Source: Antedon bifida
Lineage: Eukaryota; Echinodermata; Crinoidea; Comatulida; Antedonidae
Direction of reading: 5' to 3'
Length of the DNA: 64,000 nucleotides
NCBI GenBank assembly: GCA_963402885.1
Contig: OY727096.1
Coordinates: 22,735,820 to 22,799,819, forward strand
The notes beneath the pieces were generated by a model. That model was not told the origin of the DNA. It worked only from the letters and a program-made list of their open reading frames with translations, and made no database searches. Below, in pieces: positions 1 to 10,188 of the stretch. The translations under genes were made by a program, and so were the position numbers. Every line of letters starts with the position of its first letter. Within the stretch, counting starts at the first letter, position 1.

Positions 1-574
1 TGACGCTACGAAATCCGTAGCCAATTGTTGTTTGTGTTTCGAGTGAGAATAAAAATGCACCTGTAAAAGTTTCAACTTTGTAAACGCATGGTTCCCATGT
101 CCCATTCGGGTAACGTTCTGAGTAACCAAGATCACCATGAACGGAAGCAATAATATACCAAATTAGTCCGAAAATAAACCAACCAAGAACATAAACTAGC
201 GTAAATGTGAGTAGATTGTATCGCCATCTTAAATCTACCAACGTAGTAAACATATCTGCAATAAACCAAAATCCACGGTATTTAATATGTGTATGTGTTA
301 CGTTACACCAACCATCTTTACGTACCAATCGTTGCATCTGTTTTCGACGTTTCAATTTTTTGCGTAGCTTATACGATTTCATAGATTCTTTTCGGCTATG
401 GTGGTTTGGTACATCAACATGTGTTTCAATTGGTTGGCCCTCCACATCAGAACTACTTATTGAGCTAGCCATACTTCCACGCCATCCTGTCATCATTCGA
501 TCTCCTTCTGCTCCGGGCAGTCTACATGTACTGTCTGATCCATGCATTTTCTCATAGGTGTTTTTATCAAACAT
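1..574 (-). CDS. KCNJ-like: Inward-rectifier K+ channel (Kir), N-terminal part, runs off window
   Basis: This is the 5' part of a Kir channel subunit, a plasma-membrane protein with two membrane helices that tetramerises around a K+ pore. About 191 codons are present. The N-terminal cytoplasmic tail is long and basic (roughly residues 60-85). The Kir N-terminal signature RLVRKDGWCNV is at 82-92, followed by the slide helix (DMFTTLVDLRWRY, 107-119). M1 spans about 120-143. An extracellular sequon (NGT, 157-159) precedes the pore helix and the filter TIGYG at 183-187. The start is firm because an in-frame TAA lies directly before the ATG. M2 and the cytoplasmic domain lie outside the window. 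It shares strand and single-exon layout with three further Kir genes downstream in the coordinate scale, so this is the fourth member of an array. Strong minus-strand splice donors near 7188 and 10783 could belong to its 5' UTR; this is inference. Confidence 0.96.
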   Translation of the reverse strand, partial: MFDKNTYEKMHGSDSTCRLPGAEGDRMMTGWRGSMASSISSSDVEGQPIETHVDVPNHHSRKESMKSYKLRKKLKRRKQMQRLVRKDGWCNVTHTHIKYRGFWFIADMFTTLVDLRWRYNLLTFTLVYVLGWFIFGLIWYIIASVHGDLGYSERYPNGTWEPCVYKVETFTGAFLFSLETQTTIGYGFRSV

Positions 575-1929
575 TTAGACGTCCTGCCATCGCTTGGTCT
601 CAACACAATAAAAGAGGCTTAAGGATCGGCACTCGGTAGTCCCCTCTCCTGTAAAAGTAAAACGGTTTCTGTAAATTAATTGGGAGTATAAAACAGAGAG
701 GTACTCAGTATGCAACTTAACTCAACAAACTGAGCGACTTGTTCAATAGAGTTGGTTAAGTAATTACATGGACTATACCATTTTTACCATAGGGGTTTAT
801 GCACAGATCAGTGGTGGCTCTGTACTGTACTGTTATGCACTGTACAGTAGCAGACAAGATTTGCTGAAGAATGATTTAAATGCTATATTTTCCAGTAATT
901 AAAAGACTAGACTATTACAGCCTTGGGGAGATTTCAACTCATCACTATACATTACAAATTAAAACACTTTAATTACCTACCAAACAAGATTAAAGTCCAA
1001 AAAACATTAATTGAAAACTAGACATGAAACTCGTCACTTTGACGAGTTAGTTATCCGCACAACGACAAACGCCACGTGCACGTCATACGTTGGAATATTG
1101 CACACAGATAAAGATTATGGCATTATGACAAGAACTGAAGAATATGATATGCTGTTAGTGCTGAATTCTGTCAATTTGTGTCATATAGTATATACATGCA
1201 AACAGTATAATCTGTATACATATTACATACAGTGTAGAATAGGTGAAATTACGGGACCCGCCATTTATTCCAATTTTTAACATGGCGACGGTATCAAAAT
1301 GAAACACTTAAATAGCAATTTCTGGAGGAAATTATCTCAGGAACAACATATTAACGTGTAGAAGAAATTTGAATACGTAAAATATAGATGCGCACCCTTT
1401 TAAATGTGATGAACTATTACGCAAAATATGAAAATACGACTTTTTTTATTCAACTGGCCATATGATGACGTCACAACATCCGATTGGCAAAATGTTTACA
1501 TGAATTCGTATCTACAATCCAATAGCTTCCAGAAAACGTTTTAATCGTGATTATCACATTTTATTCTTACGAGCTATTACAGATTAAAATTTACTGTAAA
1601 GATGAAATTAATGACCCACGTAATTAAAATTTTTAGGCATGATGACGTCATAAAAATTAAAATATTTTTATCTCATGCTAAAGAAAGTTGATTGACCTAC
1701 ACAATATATAAATTTAGGAGAAAAAGGAATACAGATAAGCGTGATGCGCTCCATTGAATGTGATGAGCAATAACGAAAGAGACAAAAATCCTAATTTTTA
1801 CATTCGTGTGGCCATACGATGACGTCACAATGTTTTTTTAGCCTTATCGATGCATGATCCGATATCTACAACTCATCAACTTCTAGATTTTGTAATAAAA
1901 ATAAACGGTTCACGGTTTACTTTAGAAAC
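575..1929. other. Gene-free flank of the first Kir gene
   Basis: No supported gene. It holds the immediate 5' flank of the Kir gene (575-1010), AT-rich sequence, and from about 1380 a degenerate direct repeat described separately. Short plus-strand ORFs here show no protein-like composition. Confidence 0.5.
1380..1831. repeat. Degenerate direct repeat carrying CRE palindromes
   Basis: Two related segments (about 1385-1475 and 1740-1830) share the order 'GATGCGC..., TGTGATGA, GGCCATA, GATGACGTCACAA', roughly 350 bp apart. Each ends in a perfect TGACGTCA palindrome (1465-1472 and about 1819-1826), and a third copy of the palindrome is at 1643-1650. This looks like an old interspersed repeat that was duplicated locally. 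The LINE that follows lies directly beside it. Confidence 0.55.
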
Positions 1930-3854
1930 TATGACTGTTATTTTATTTTATTTTATTCAATTTTCAGGCACAAAAATACATGACAACAAGACAGCGGTGC
2001 AGCACCCTGAGGATTGCCATGAGTGCAAAGCACTATCGAGATGGCTCTCCATATACTGCACTTGAACATATAAGTAAACCATAAAAAGACAAAGATATAA
2101 AAATTTAAAATTGCGAGGCATCAAGTTGAACAATCATTAAAATTGAATCTAAAAAATATATATATATAAATATTATGTACAGATAAAAATGATTGTTTAA
2201 AGATAAAAAAAAAATAAAAAGTTTAAAGTTGCCTGACATAAGACCGGAGAGCTGTCACAAATGTGTTAAAACTAAATAAAGAATGTTCTCTAATATAATT
2301 AGGAATCTCTTGCCATACACGGGGAAAATTAGTGTACAATGAATATTTAAAAGAATTGGTTCTGGCATATTTGTGTTTAAAAATAACTGATTCGGAATAC
2401 CTTGGATTAAAATCAACAAAATCGTGAATATTAAGATCAATTCGACCATACATACATTTCATAATAAAAAGTATACTGAGAAAACACACTCTCTGGTCCA
2501 TAGATGGCAAATTTAAATGTTCGAGCCTTTGCTCGTAATCGCCCTTAGCACACAATTTTGTGATCCTTCGAAGAGGTTTATTTATGCTAGTAATATGTTG
2601 TTTTTGATGAGGCACCCAAACAGGGGCAGCATACTCAAGTATGGGCCTACATAAACCGTTAAAAAGCCTCATCAAAATTACAGGGTCGTTAAATATCACA
2701 AAACGCTTTATGAATCCGACAATTTGGAGAGATTTTGTGGTAATTGCGGACACATGCGTTGACCAAGAGAGATTGCTTTCAAAGTGAATACCAAGATATT
2801 TGTAGGAGGTAACTGCTTGAAGGTCATTAGTGTGAATATGATAACGAGCATGAATGGGATTACGTTTGCGAGTAATATGGAGAACTTTGCATTTTTTAGC
2901 ATTAAGTCTCATCATGTTATTTTGACACCATTCATCGATGTTATCTAGATCTTTTTGAAGTAATATCGCATCATATTCACATCTAATTGGCCTGAACACC
3001 ACCGTATCGTCGGCATATTGTCTAATTTGAGAGGTGATCGACATAGGGAGGTCAAAAACGAACGAGTTGAAAAGTAATGGGCCAAGTACCGACCCTTGAG
3101 GTACACCTGAAACAACTTGTGTACGGTCAGATATCAGTCCATTAAGGACAATCTGTTGGCAACGATCAGTAAGAAATGAGCCCATCCATTTCAAAATTGG
3201 ACCACATAGACCAAAATTGTGGAGCTTACGTAATAGTTTAGGGTGACTCACACGGTCAAATGCTTTTTCCCAATCAAGGAATATAGCATCGACGACTGGT
3301 GGGTTCGTACCATCTAATATTTTGGACCATTCGTGGTATATGGATGAAGCTTGTGTAACACAAGATCTTCCAGGATAGAACCCGTGCTGTACAGGACTAA
3401 CAAACGCATTACATTGAAGATGAAATAAAAAATGATCAGCCACAATACGTTCTAGAACTTTGCCAACAACTGAACAAAGTGATATTGGTCTATAATTACT
3501 TATATCATTTCTACTACCAGATTAAAAAATTGGTACAACATTGGCCAATTTCCATTCCTTCACCACAATGCCTTGGTCAAGGGACATTTGAAAAATTTTA
3601 AGCAAAATTGGGGATATAACAGGTGCAGCCATACTCAACATCATAGGGGTAATCCCGTCGGGCCCAGGGGATTTATTAGTATCTAAAGATAACAGGGCAC
3701 GGAAAATTTGATCCCTATTGATGACAATACTAGTTAAAGGTAAGACAATTTCACTGTGATTACAATAAGATGTTTCGTTTGTTACATTGAAATCATCATT
3801 ATCTTCAGTAAAATTAGAATGAAAATATTTCGAAAAAATTTTAAAAAAAGACAT
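1930..3854 (-). mobile_element. 5'-truncated LINE with reverse transcriptase domain (Jockey/CR1-like)
   Basis: The minus strand encodes the C-terminal two thirds of a non-LTR retrotransposon ORF2. Visible RT motifs are NKSPGPDGITP, VDAIFLDWEKAFDRVSH (motif A region), SGVPQGSVLGPLLF (motif B) and the catalytic QYADDTVVF (motif C). The C-terminal LINE motif FPRVWQEIPNYIR precedes the stop at 2223. The frame from 3854 to 2223 is continuous apart from one in-frame TAA (3522-3524), which sits where relatives have Lys in VPIFKSGSRND. The endonuclease and ORF1 are missing, so the copy is 5'-truncated near 3855. A 3' UTR of about 290 bp ends in AATAAAATAAAATAA near 1930-1955, which I take as the 3' terminus. 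The copy is dead, but its nearly open frame suggests moderate age. The family assignment is approximate. Confidence 0.88.
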
Positions 3855-3879
3855 AATTTTGACGATTTTTTAAGCTTTT

Positions 3880-4400
3880 TCATAAAAAACGCGCACGAAT
3901 TGTCTAATTCAACGTGTTCGTATGGCGTTATTTAAACTGGAAAAGGTCTAAATTGTTTTCAAAATTACTAGGAAAGACTTGAAAAATATAATTCAAGAGA
4001 AAAAAATATGTTTTTAACGCTACGTGCGCACCGCGTGCGTAAAAAATTGCGCGCCCGTGGGAATTTTTGACATGCTCAAAATGACAAGAAACGCATAAAA
4101 AGTTGATTAGAAATTAATTTTGCGCATTTTGAAATTTTAAATGCGCGTGCGCGCGTAACTTCTTGTGAAACTTGCCATTTTTAATCCGTAGAAAGTTTGC
4201 CCCTGATATGACTTAAATTTTGTCAAAGTGTCAATACTAAATGACTTTTGGTTTTTAATCTATAATCAATCATTGAAATTCATAAAATTGCGCGTAAGTC
4301 ACGTTGCGCAACTATGACGTCATTCAAAAATAGGAGGTGCACAACTTCACGTAAATGCCCATATGTTGTCAAAGTTATGAAATGTTATGTTTACACATTT
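3880..4400. repeat. GCGC/GTGCGC-rich interspersed block
   Basis: A patch with many GCGC and GTGCGC words in otherwise AT-rich DNA, including a perfect TGACGTCA at 4315-4322 and a GGTGCACAACTTCACG stretch. There is no open frame. It probably belongs to the same class of dispersed repeat as 1380-1831, with the LINE between the two; that link is inference from shared CRE and CG-rich words only. Confidence 0.35.
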
Positions 4401-4482
4401 TAGAGAAACGCGACTCACAAAAAGGAAGGAAGGATCCAAGAATAATACAGAAAAAAACTATTGATCCCATACAATAACAAGG

Positions 4483-4514
4483 AGTTATCCGCTTGGTATA
4501 CCAAGCGGATAACT
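4483..4514. repeat. Perfect 32-bp palindrome with GGTATACC core
   Basis: Positions 4483-4498 are the exact reverse complement of 4499-4514. Each arm reads AGTTATCCGCTTGGTA from the outside inwards, with no spacer. It is too short to be a gene and has no T-tract, so a terminator is unlikely. A second perfect palindrome with the same GGTATACC core is at 28085-28104. Confidence 0.8.
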
Positions 4515-5299
4515 AATAAAGTAGTAATATATTATAAACATTCTAATGTAAACATAAAGTAATAATATACGTATTTGAAATTAAACAATCTTATGTTGTT
4601 AATAAAAACTATACAAACTCAATAAGGAAAAGGAAGTGTCCCATAACCATAAAAATGCATATATATAAACAAGGAACAAATGACGAATACATTGTATGTT
4701 GTGTACTGTAACAGCAAATGTGACATTTTTACAATTACAGTTACAACAGTTACAATTTTAATTAAAACATGAAATGTGTAATAATAATGATTACTGTACT
4801 AGTAGAAGACACGCCTACAATATCAATTCTAAATTCTTGTAACCACACCTGTCGTTACGGCTTTGGTCCTGCTGATAGCCCAGCACTATATTACAAGTCA
4901 GTTTACTACTAAGCGTGTTAAGCTTGTAGTACAGGTTTCTATGAACATCATTATACAGTTTGTTTTGCTAACCTACTCAGCAGCAAGATCTCAAGGGGGT
5001 GTTGCATCTGAACATTTCATATGGGTTATAAGACGGCAACATCTCCAAGGAAGGCTAAGAATAATTAGAAACCGATTACAAGTCAATGTATTGAGGTTCT
5101 CCCAAGGTTTGTAACTAAACTGTCAAAACAAATGGGAGATATTGGAGACGAATATACCAATGACGTAGAATATTATATTAACTACATTATTATACCTATG
5201 CTTGAAACTACTACGTTTTCCACTATGGTTAAAAATCAAATCCATTTGTCATGTTTTTACGATTCTTCACAAAATATGCTTTAATTGTAGTAATTCTTT

Positions 5300-5448
5300 A
5301 TTTTTCTTTCTTTCTGTGCTCTGTTCTAGGTTGACCAACTAGCATAGGTGTTTAGCACCTGTTTGGTCTTTCTTTCCTTGCCTTTTATGATTGTTTTGTC
5401 TTCTTTGTAATGTATATGGCAGAAATTAAATAAATAAATAAATAAATT
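5300..5448 (+). repeat. Retroposon 3' tail ending in (AAAT)n
   Basis: A T/C-rich segment followed by TGTAATGTATATGGCAGAAA and then several AAAT units (5425-5446) resembles the 3' UTR and terminal simple repeat of an RTE/CR1-type LINE or a SINE that uses one. No coding part is attached. The start coordinate is approximate. Confidence 0.35.
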
Positions 5449-6473
5449 GCAAATTATTTTCTTTATGGGAATGGATTTCAAATGGCGGCCATTTTGTAGG
5501 CTTGCATTTATCAATATTTTTGCTTAATTAAGTCAAAATAGTTAAAATGCTTAAGTGAGCATTGAACCATATAAAAATAAGTATTAGTGTAATCATTTCA
5601 ATATTCAATGTTTCATATCATTCACTATCAGTATTACCTAGTTTGTTATCATAGTACACAATGGAAAGTGACTGGGCTAAATATCAGTACAGCATTGTTA
5701 GAATCTGGTGTTTATTGTTGGTATGTAAATGCTTTGGACCTGGGGTTGAACATTATTGTATCACAGCTACAGTAACTATATTGCATGGTAAAAAAATGCT
5801 GTGAAGAAAAATGATTTTGTTTATACCAAAATTGTCTTGTTTTCACATATTTTGTTTTATGATTTATGAATTTTCTAAATTTATTGTACACCCTACCAGG
5901 ACCGGTGTATGTAAATAATGAATACAGTAGAACCGGCTTAAATAACATACTGTGTGGTAGAGGTATGAACAGAGATCTGCCTAAAAATAATGTATCTAGT
6001 TACAAGTTTATGGGGCAGTTATTAATTATTAACAGCAGCAATTGCCAATATATTGGTAATCAACAACTACCAACTGAGGTTAAGTTCATACTTAAAATTC
6101 CATTTTTAATTACCATGTTCTATGATTGTCAGGTGTCCTAGTTTCAGCAGAGTGTGAAGTTGACATTGGTAAGGTGAGATCTTTCCTGTACTAACAAGGT
6201 ACAACAACGGGCAAAACATATAACACAGTGGGCACACTATGTTTATACAGTAATATACTATTTACCATTCTTTATTGGAAATTTAAATGACTCAGAAATG
6301 CTAAACACAAATTGATTAGATGAATTTTGTAATTTGTAATTCAATTGTTTTAAACTAAATTACTGAATTGTTCATTACATCAGAATCATCAACCACTCAA
6401 TTGAAATTAAAGGGATCCATCTCAAATCATAGATGAAAAAAACAATACAATAACCATCAATCTTAAATCCTAA

Positions 6474-6647
6474 TTCTCTGTCTACACTATCATTATCAAA
6501 GTTTATGTGACAAAAAAAGTGTGATGTGCCCATATCTGGTAGTGATATGCCCAAATATGGTGGTGATATGACATTTCACAGTGTCCATATACCCTGTATG
6601 GGCATTTTTTTATCACACCAAGTTTGATAGTGTAGACACAAAGCTAT
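6474..6647. mobile_element. MITE family A, copy 1
   Basis: Terminal inverted repeats CTCTGTCTACACTATC (left) and GATAGTGTAGAC (right) enclose two near-identical units around ATATGGTGGTGATATG. Inside the TIRs lie complementary stretches AAAAAAAGTGTGATGTGCCC and GGGCATTTTTTTATCACAC, so the whole element can fold back. It has no coding capacity. It is one of five copies in this window. Confidence 0.8.
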
Positions 6648-7781
6648 AGTCAAAATATACATCAAAAATAATAAATTTAATCAAATTACTTCTGCCATGA
6701 ATTAGAGCTTTGACAAGTGTCTGCTATCCAGTACAAATTGGCATTGACCAAAACAACTAGTGAAAACGGACAAACTCGGTCAATATTATTACATTCCACA
6801 AGGAATTTAATTAATAGACCGCAATCGTTATGTCTTCGTTGCTAGGAACCTTATGAATCATGTGACGTCAAATGTAGTATGGTATTCTACAGTAAACAAA
6901 TGTAAAACAGACATCATTCTATGCATTTAAAATGAGTAGATAGGGAAATGGGACGTCTGCACATTAAAGTTATAGATTGCCATAATAATCTGTCACGATT
7001 ATAGGACAATATGAAAGGTTAAATTTTTCCCATCTTCAAACTTGGCCAATATGACCCTGTCCCATTTTGACACAAAAATAAAGGTCATAGGTGAGAAACT
7101 GAGGTCGCAGCAATTCTGTACATAAATTAAACAAACCATCCACGCATAAATTAACAGTGATTTTGGTAGTCAATCAGTACAACTTACCTTTTACTTTTAG
7201 CTGTATAAACAGACAATTGCCGATTCTCAAGAAAAGACTAGATAGAAAAGTAGAGAACCTATTTATTAAACACCAGGCTGTCCATAAATGGTACAGTCCC
7301 GCAAACCACACCTTCAAGTGGCAGCATTAAACTGTAACAAAATATCTGCTGATACTAGAAGATATTTCCTTATTCACAAAGACAATAATAATTTACTTAA
7401 TCATTTTTCCTTGTATACCGTCCGTTTTATATATAAATTTACAGGCATAGAGAAACCTTTTACCAATATTTCCAGTATACTTAACCACTAGTATAAAGTA
7501 GTTTTATTAATTTTAATTTAATAGATGTTCAGATGCATGATTCCATTTACTTATGTTTACTGTATTAAGAGACAGTGTACAGTACTGATTAAATGCAGAG
7601 TTCATGTTGACATAAATTTTTATTTGAATGGATATTGTCTATGGTGTCTTCAAATGTTAATTTAATCTAGGGAGAGTGATCAATGAGGAGACTAAAACAA
7701 ATTTACTTTAAACATTGAACTGATTTGGTTGAACCATGTCACGTATCAGTCAATATCGTTGTATTATTGTATGTATTGTTA

Positions 7782-7922
7782 TCAGGGGCGGATCCAGGGC
7801 GGTTGCACTTGGGGCACCCTCCCTTTTTTTGACAGCTAAACTGAAATTATGACCTACTTTTTTATATCTAATTTTGACAGCCTATTATTATATTGTAAAG
7901 GACATTGGCGCCGGCCCCTGAT
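7782..7922. repeat. Interspersed repeat, GGGGCGGATCC family, copy 1
   Basis: It begins CAGGGGCGGATCCAGG and ends GGCGCCGGCCCCTG, which is roughly inverted-repeat-like. The interior 'GACAGC.AAACTGAAATTATGAC.TACTTTTT.ATATCTA' is shared with 13903-14088. It is noncoding and probably a short non-autonomous element. Confidence 0.5.
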
Positions 7923-9579
7923 TATATCAAGGTGGCCAATTTTTTTTAATATAAACATTTATTTATTTATTTTGAATGGTATAATAAATACTCAAAAACA
8001 ATGAAATGAAGAGTTTACAATAATTCAGAATGCCTAAACAGTACATTAAACTATTTAACAACAAACAATTATAGAGGAAATATAACAATGTAACCATTTT
8101 AAAACTGGATCCAAATGGTCAAAATAGACTACATATTATATCACCAAGTGTGGATGTTAAAATGTAATGGTTATTATACAATATACTAACAAGATTTTAA
8201 ATCATACTCTAATTTTATACAATAACATCCATCACCTGTCTTTTCAGCACTTATGAACAAATCACAGTTAACCTTTCACCTCTCGTTTATGGTTCTAATA
8301 AAAGCATTTCTGCTAGATGAGATCAATTGACTAAATTATTATCAACGATGAGTTAATAGCTTAAAATAATCCATCAATCATACAAAACAACCAAATGGGT
8401 TTTCTGTTTCACTCGAGTTTAAGTGAACAATAATTGGTCATTTACAGGTAATATCTATAATTTAAATTAATATTAAAAATATAAACAGTTAATAAATTTG
8501 GTAGGAATACTAATATTATGCAAAGTATAATGATTGAAAAATGTATTTACACAAAATAAAATGTTGGTCCTCTTAAGGTGTCATAATATTATTATTATTG
8601 TGGAATAATTGTTACACTAAGATTAAATGCTAAAATAAAATCTATTTATGGATTGACATTTCAAACACATCTGTTAAATTTTGCTAACAATTGTTCTGTG
8701 ATAAAAACAGAAAAATAGGTGAAAACATAACCCTCCTTACTAATATAGTAATATATATTAGATCATTATTATATACAACTTAATACAGTGTACTGTGTAT
8801 ACAGTACTACTATACTGTATGTTATCATCATGTATTTGAAACTCAACCAACTAAGCATTTAAAAGCATTAATTATCCTGACTGTAAATTTTTTCAATGAA
8901 TTCTATAGTACAGTTGGGTATTCGTATCAGTTTAAAATAGTATCATGGTCTATCTATAACAATTATTATCATGGTCTACAGTATACAAATTAGTATCATG
9001 GTCTATACCAAAATAGTAGAAAACCAACAAAACAAATTTAACCATCACCAAGAGACTTTCTCATATAGAAATTCAAAGCGACAAAAAAGGAGTGCCGACT
9101 ACGACACTAATAAATCAGGATTAAAGATAGATAAAGGCGCGTCTCGACCTACAGACGTAATCAAGAGATCTCAAAGTGATCTATAATAAGCTCTTGCAAT
9201 GTTGATGTCAATCTACTTTAGAGATGTTAGTAATGACATTTCTAATGTAAAGTTTGAAATCACATGATATACAGTATATCATCAGTAATCATAATTTATA
9301 ATATTTTATCTCAATTTCCTACAGTAAACCTCTATTAAGAGAACAACTTGGGACCTACATTAACAAAGTGTCACATAGAGTTAAACAAATAATCCTCCCC
9401 ATTTATTTCACAGAAAAGTGTTCCTTTAATAGTGTTCTTTTTTTAAAAATCAGTCAGAATTAAAATACAGTAATTACATTTTATGCAGTGTAGACACCAG
9501 ATCAGCAATGTACTTACACTGGTATCAATCTTAATAGCAGAATTAGGAACACACATTCACACACACAAAACTGTATTCT

Positions 9580-9658
9580 TAACCTCTGTCTACACTATCA
9601 AACTAGTTTTCAAAAAAAGTGTGCACAAATATGGTAGTATAGTGTAGACAGAGCTTTA
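9580..9658. mobile_element. MITE family A, copy 2 (short internal-deletion form)
   Basis: Only about 79 bp long: CTCTGTCTACACTATC, then a single ATATGGTAGT unit, then TAGTGTAGACAGAGCTTTA. The TIRs are nearly intact while most of the interior is missing, which is typical of MITE size variation. Confidence 0.8.
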
Positions 9659-10084
9659 GATTTTAAATGGCTAAACTTAAAAAATGAGTTCCAGTATGAA
9701 ACAAAATGTTCATCTTAATATGACACTATTGAAACTAAGATAATTCAAACCAAACAGTGGAAGTAATGCAAATCAAACGAGGAAAATAAATATAATCAGA
9801 CTTGAAATGTGCTGTGCTCTCAACAACAATCAATGATAAATCATTTTGAAGTTAATAGAGGTAATGCTCTGGTCATCAGATACGTTTGAAAGAACACGTT
9901 GATTGTTATTTTATAAAGATTATGAAGATCTTGATATTGATAGAAATGGATGCGATACTTTATTAATCTCAGTGCTTACTCATGAGTAAAAACGATGACC
10001 ATATTTTTTATTCAATTATGTATTATGACACTTTCGATAGGACACTTTTAAAGTTAGTTGTAATTCCTGGCAAAGGGACGTGGT

Positions 10085-10188
10085 TGGATGCAACGCAAGG
10101 ACGTGCATGCAAACGCAAGTAATTTGACCAATCGACAGATCATTTGAAATGTTGCTTGTGATTGGTCAAATTACTTTACGCTGCATCC
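10085..10188. repeat. Inverted-repeat hairpin with CCAAT in both arms
   Basis: Perfect 17-bp arms at 10117-10133 (AAGTAATTTGACCAATC) and 10160-10176 are separated by 26 bp. Outer, imperfect arms GGATGCAACGC (10085-10095) and its partner near 10178-10188 extend the pairing. The two CCAAT words face opposite ways. It could be a small foldback element or a promoter remnant. Confidence 0.55.

Noticed and set aside
207-557. 116-aa plus-strand ORF over the first Kir gene
   Set aside because: It is the antisense shadow of the Kir coding sequence; the minus-strand frame has the channel motifs.
4981-5106. Possible plus-strand exon (ARSQGGVASEHFIWVIRRQ...)
   Set aside because: The donor GTTTGT is weak, joining it to nearby exon-like segments (about 6150 and 7201) gives early stops, and the peptide is not recognised.
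7200-7333. Plus-strand open segment after an acceptor (LPILKKRLDRKVENLFIKHQ)
   Set aside because: No phase-compatible upstream exon was found. A strong donor on the opposite strand overlaps its edge, so a minus-strand leader exon is equally likely.
8971-9186. 71-aa basic ORF
   Set aside because: It begins in repeated TATCATGGTCTA sequence, has no splice support and no recognisable family.
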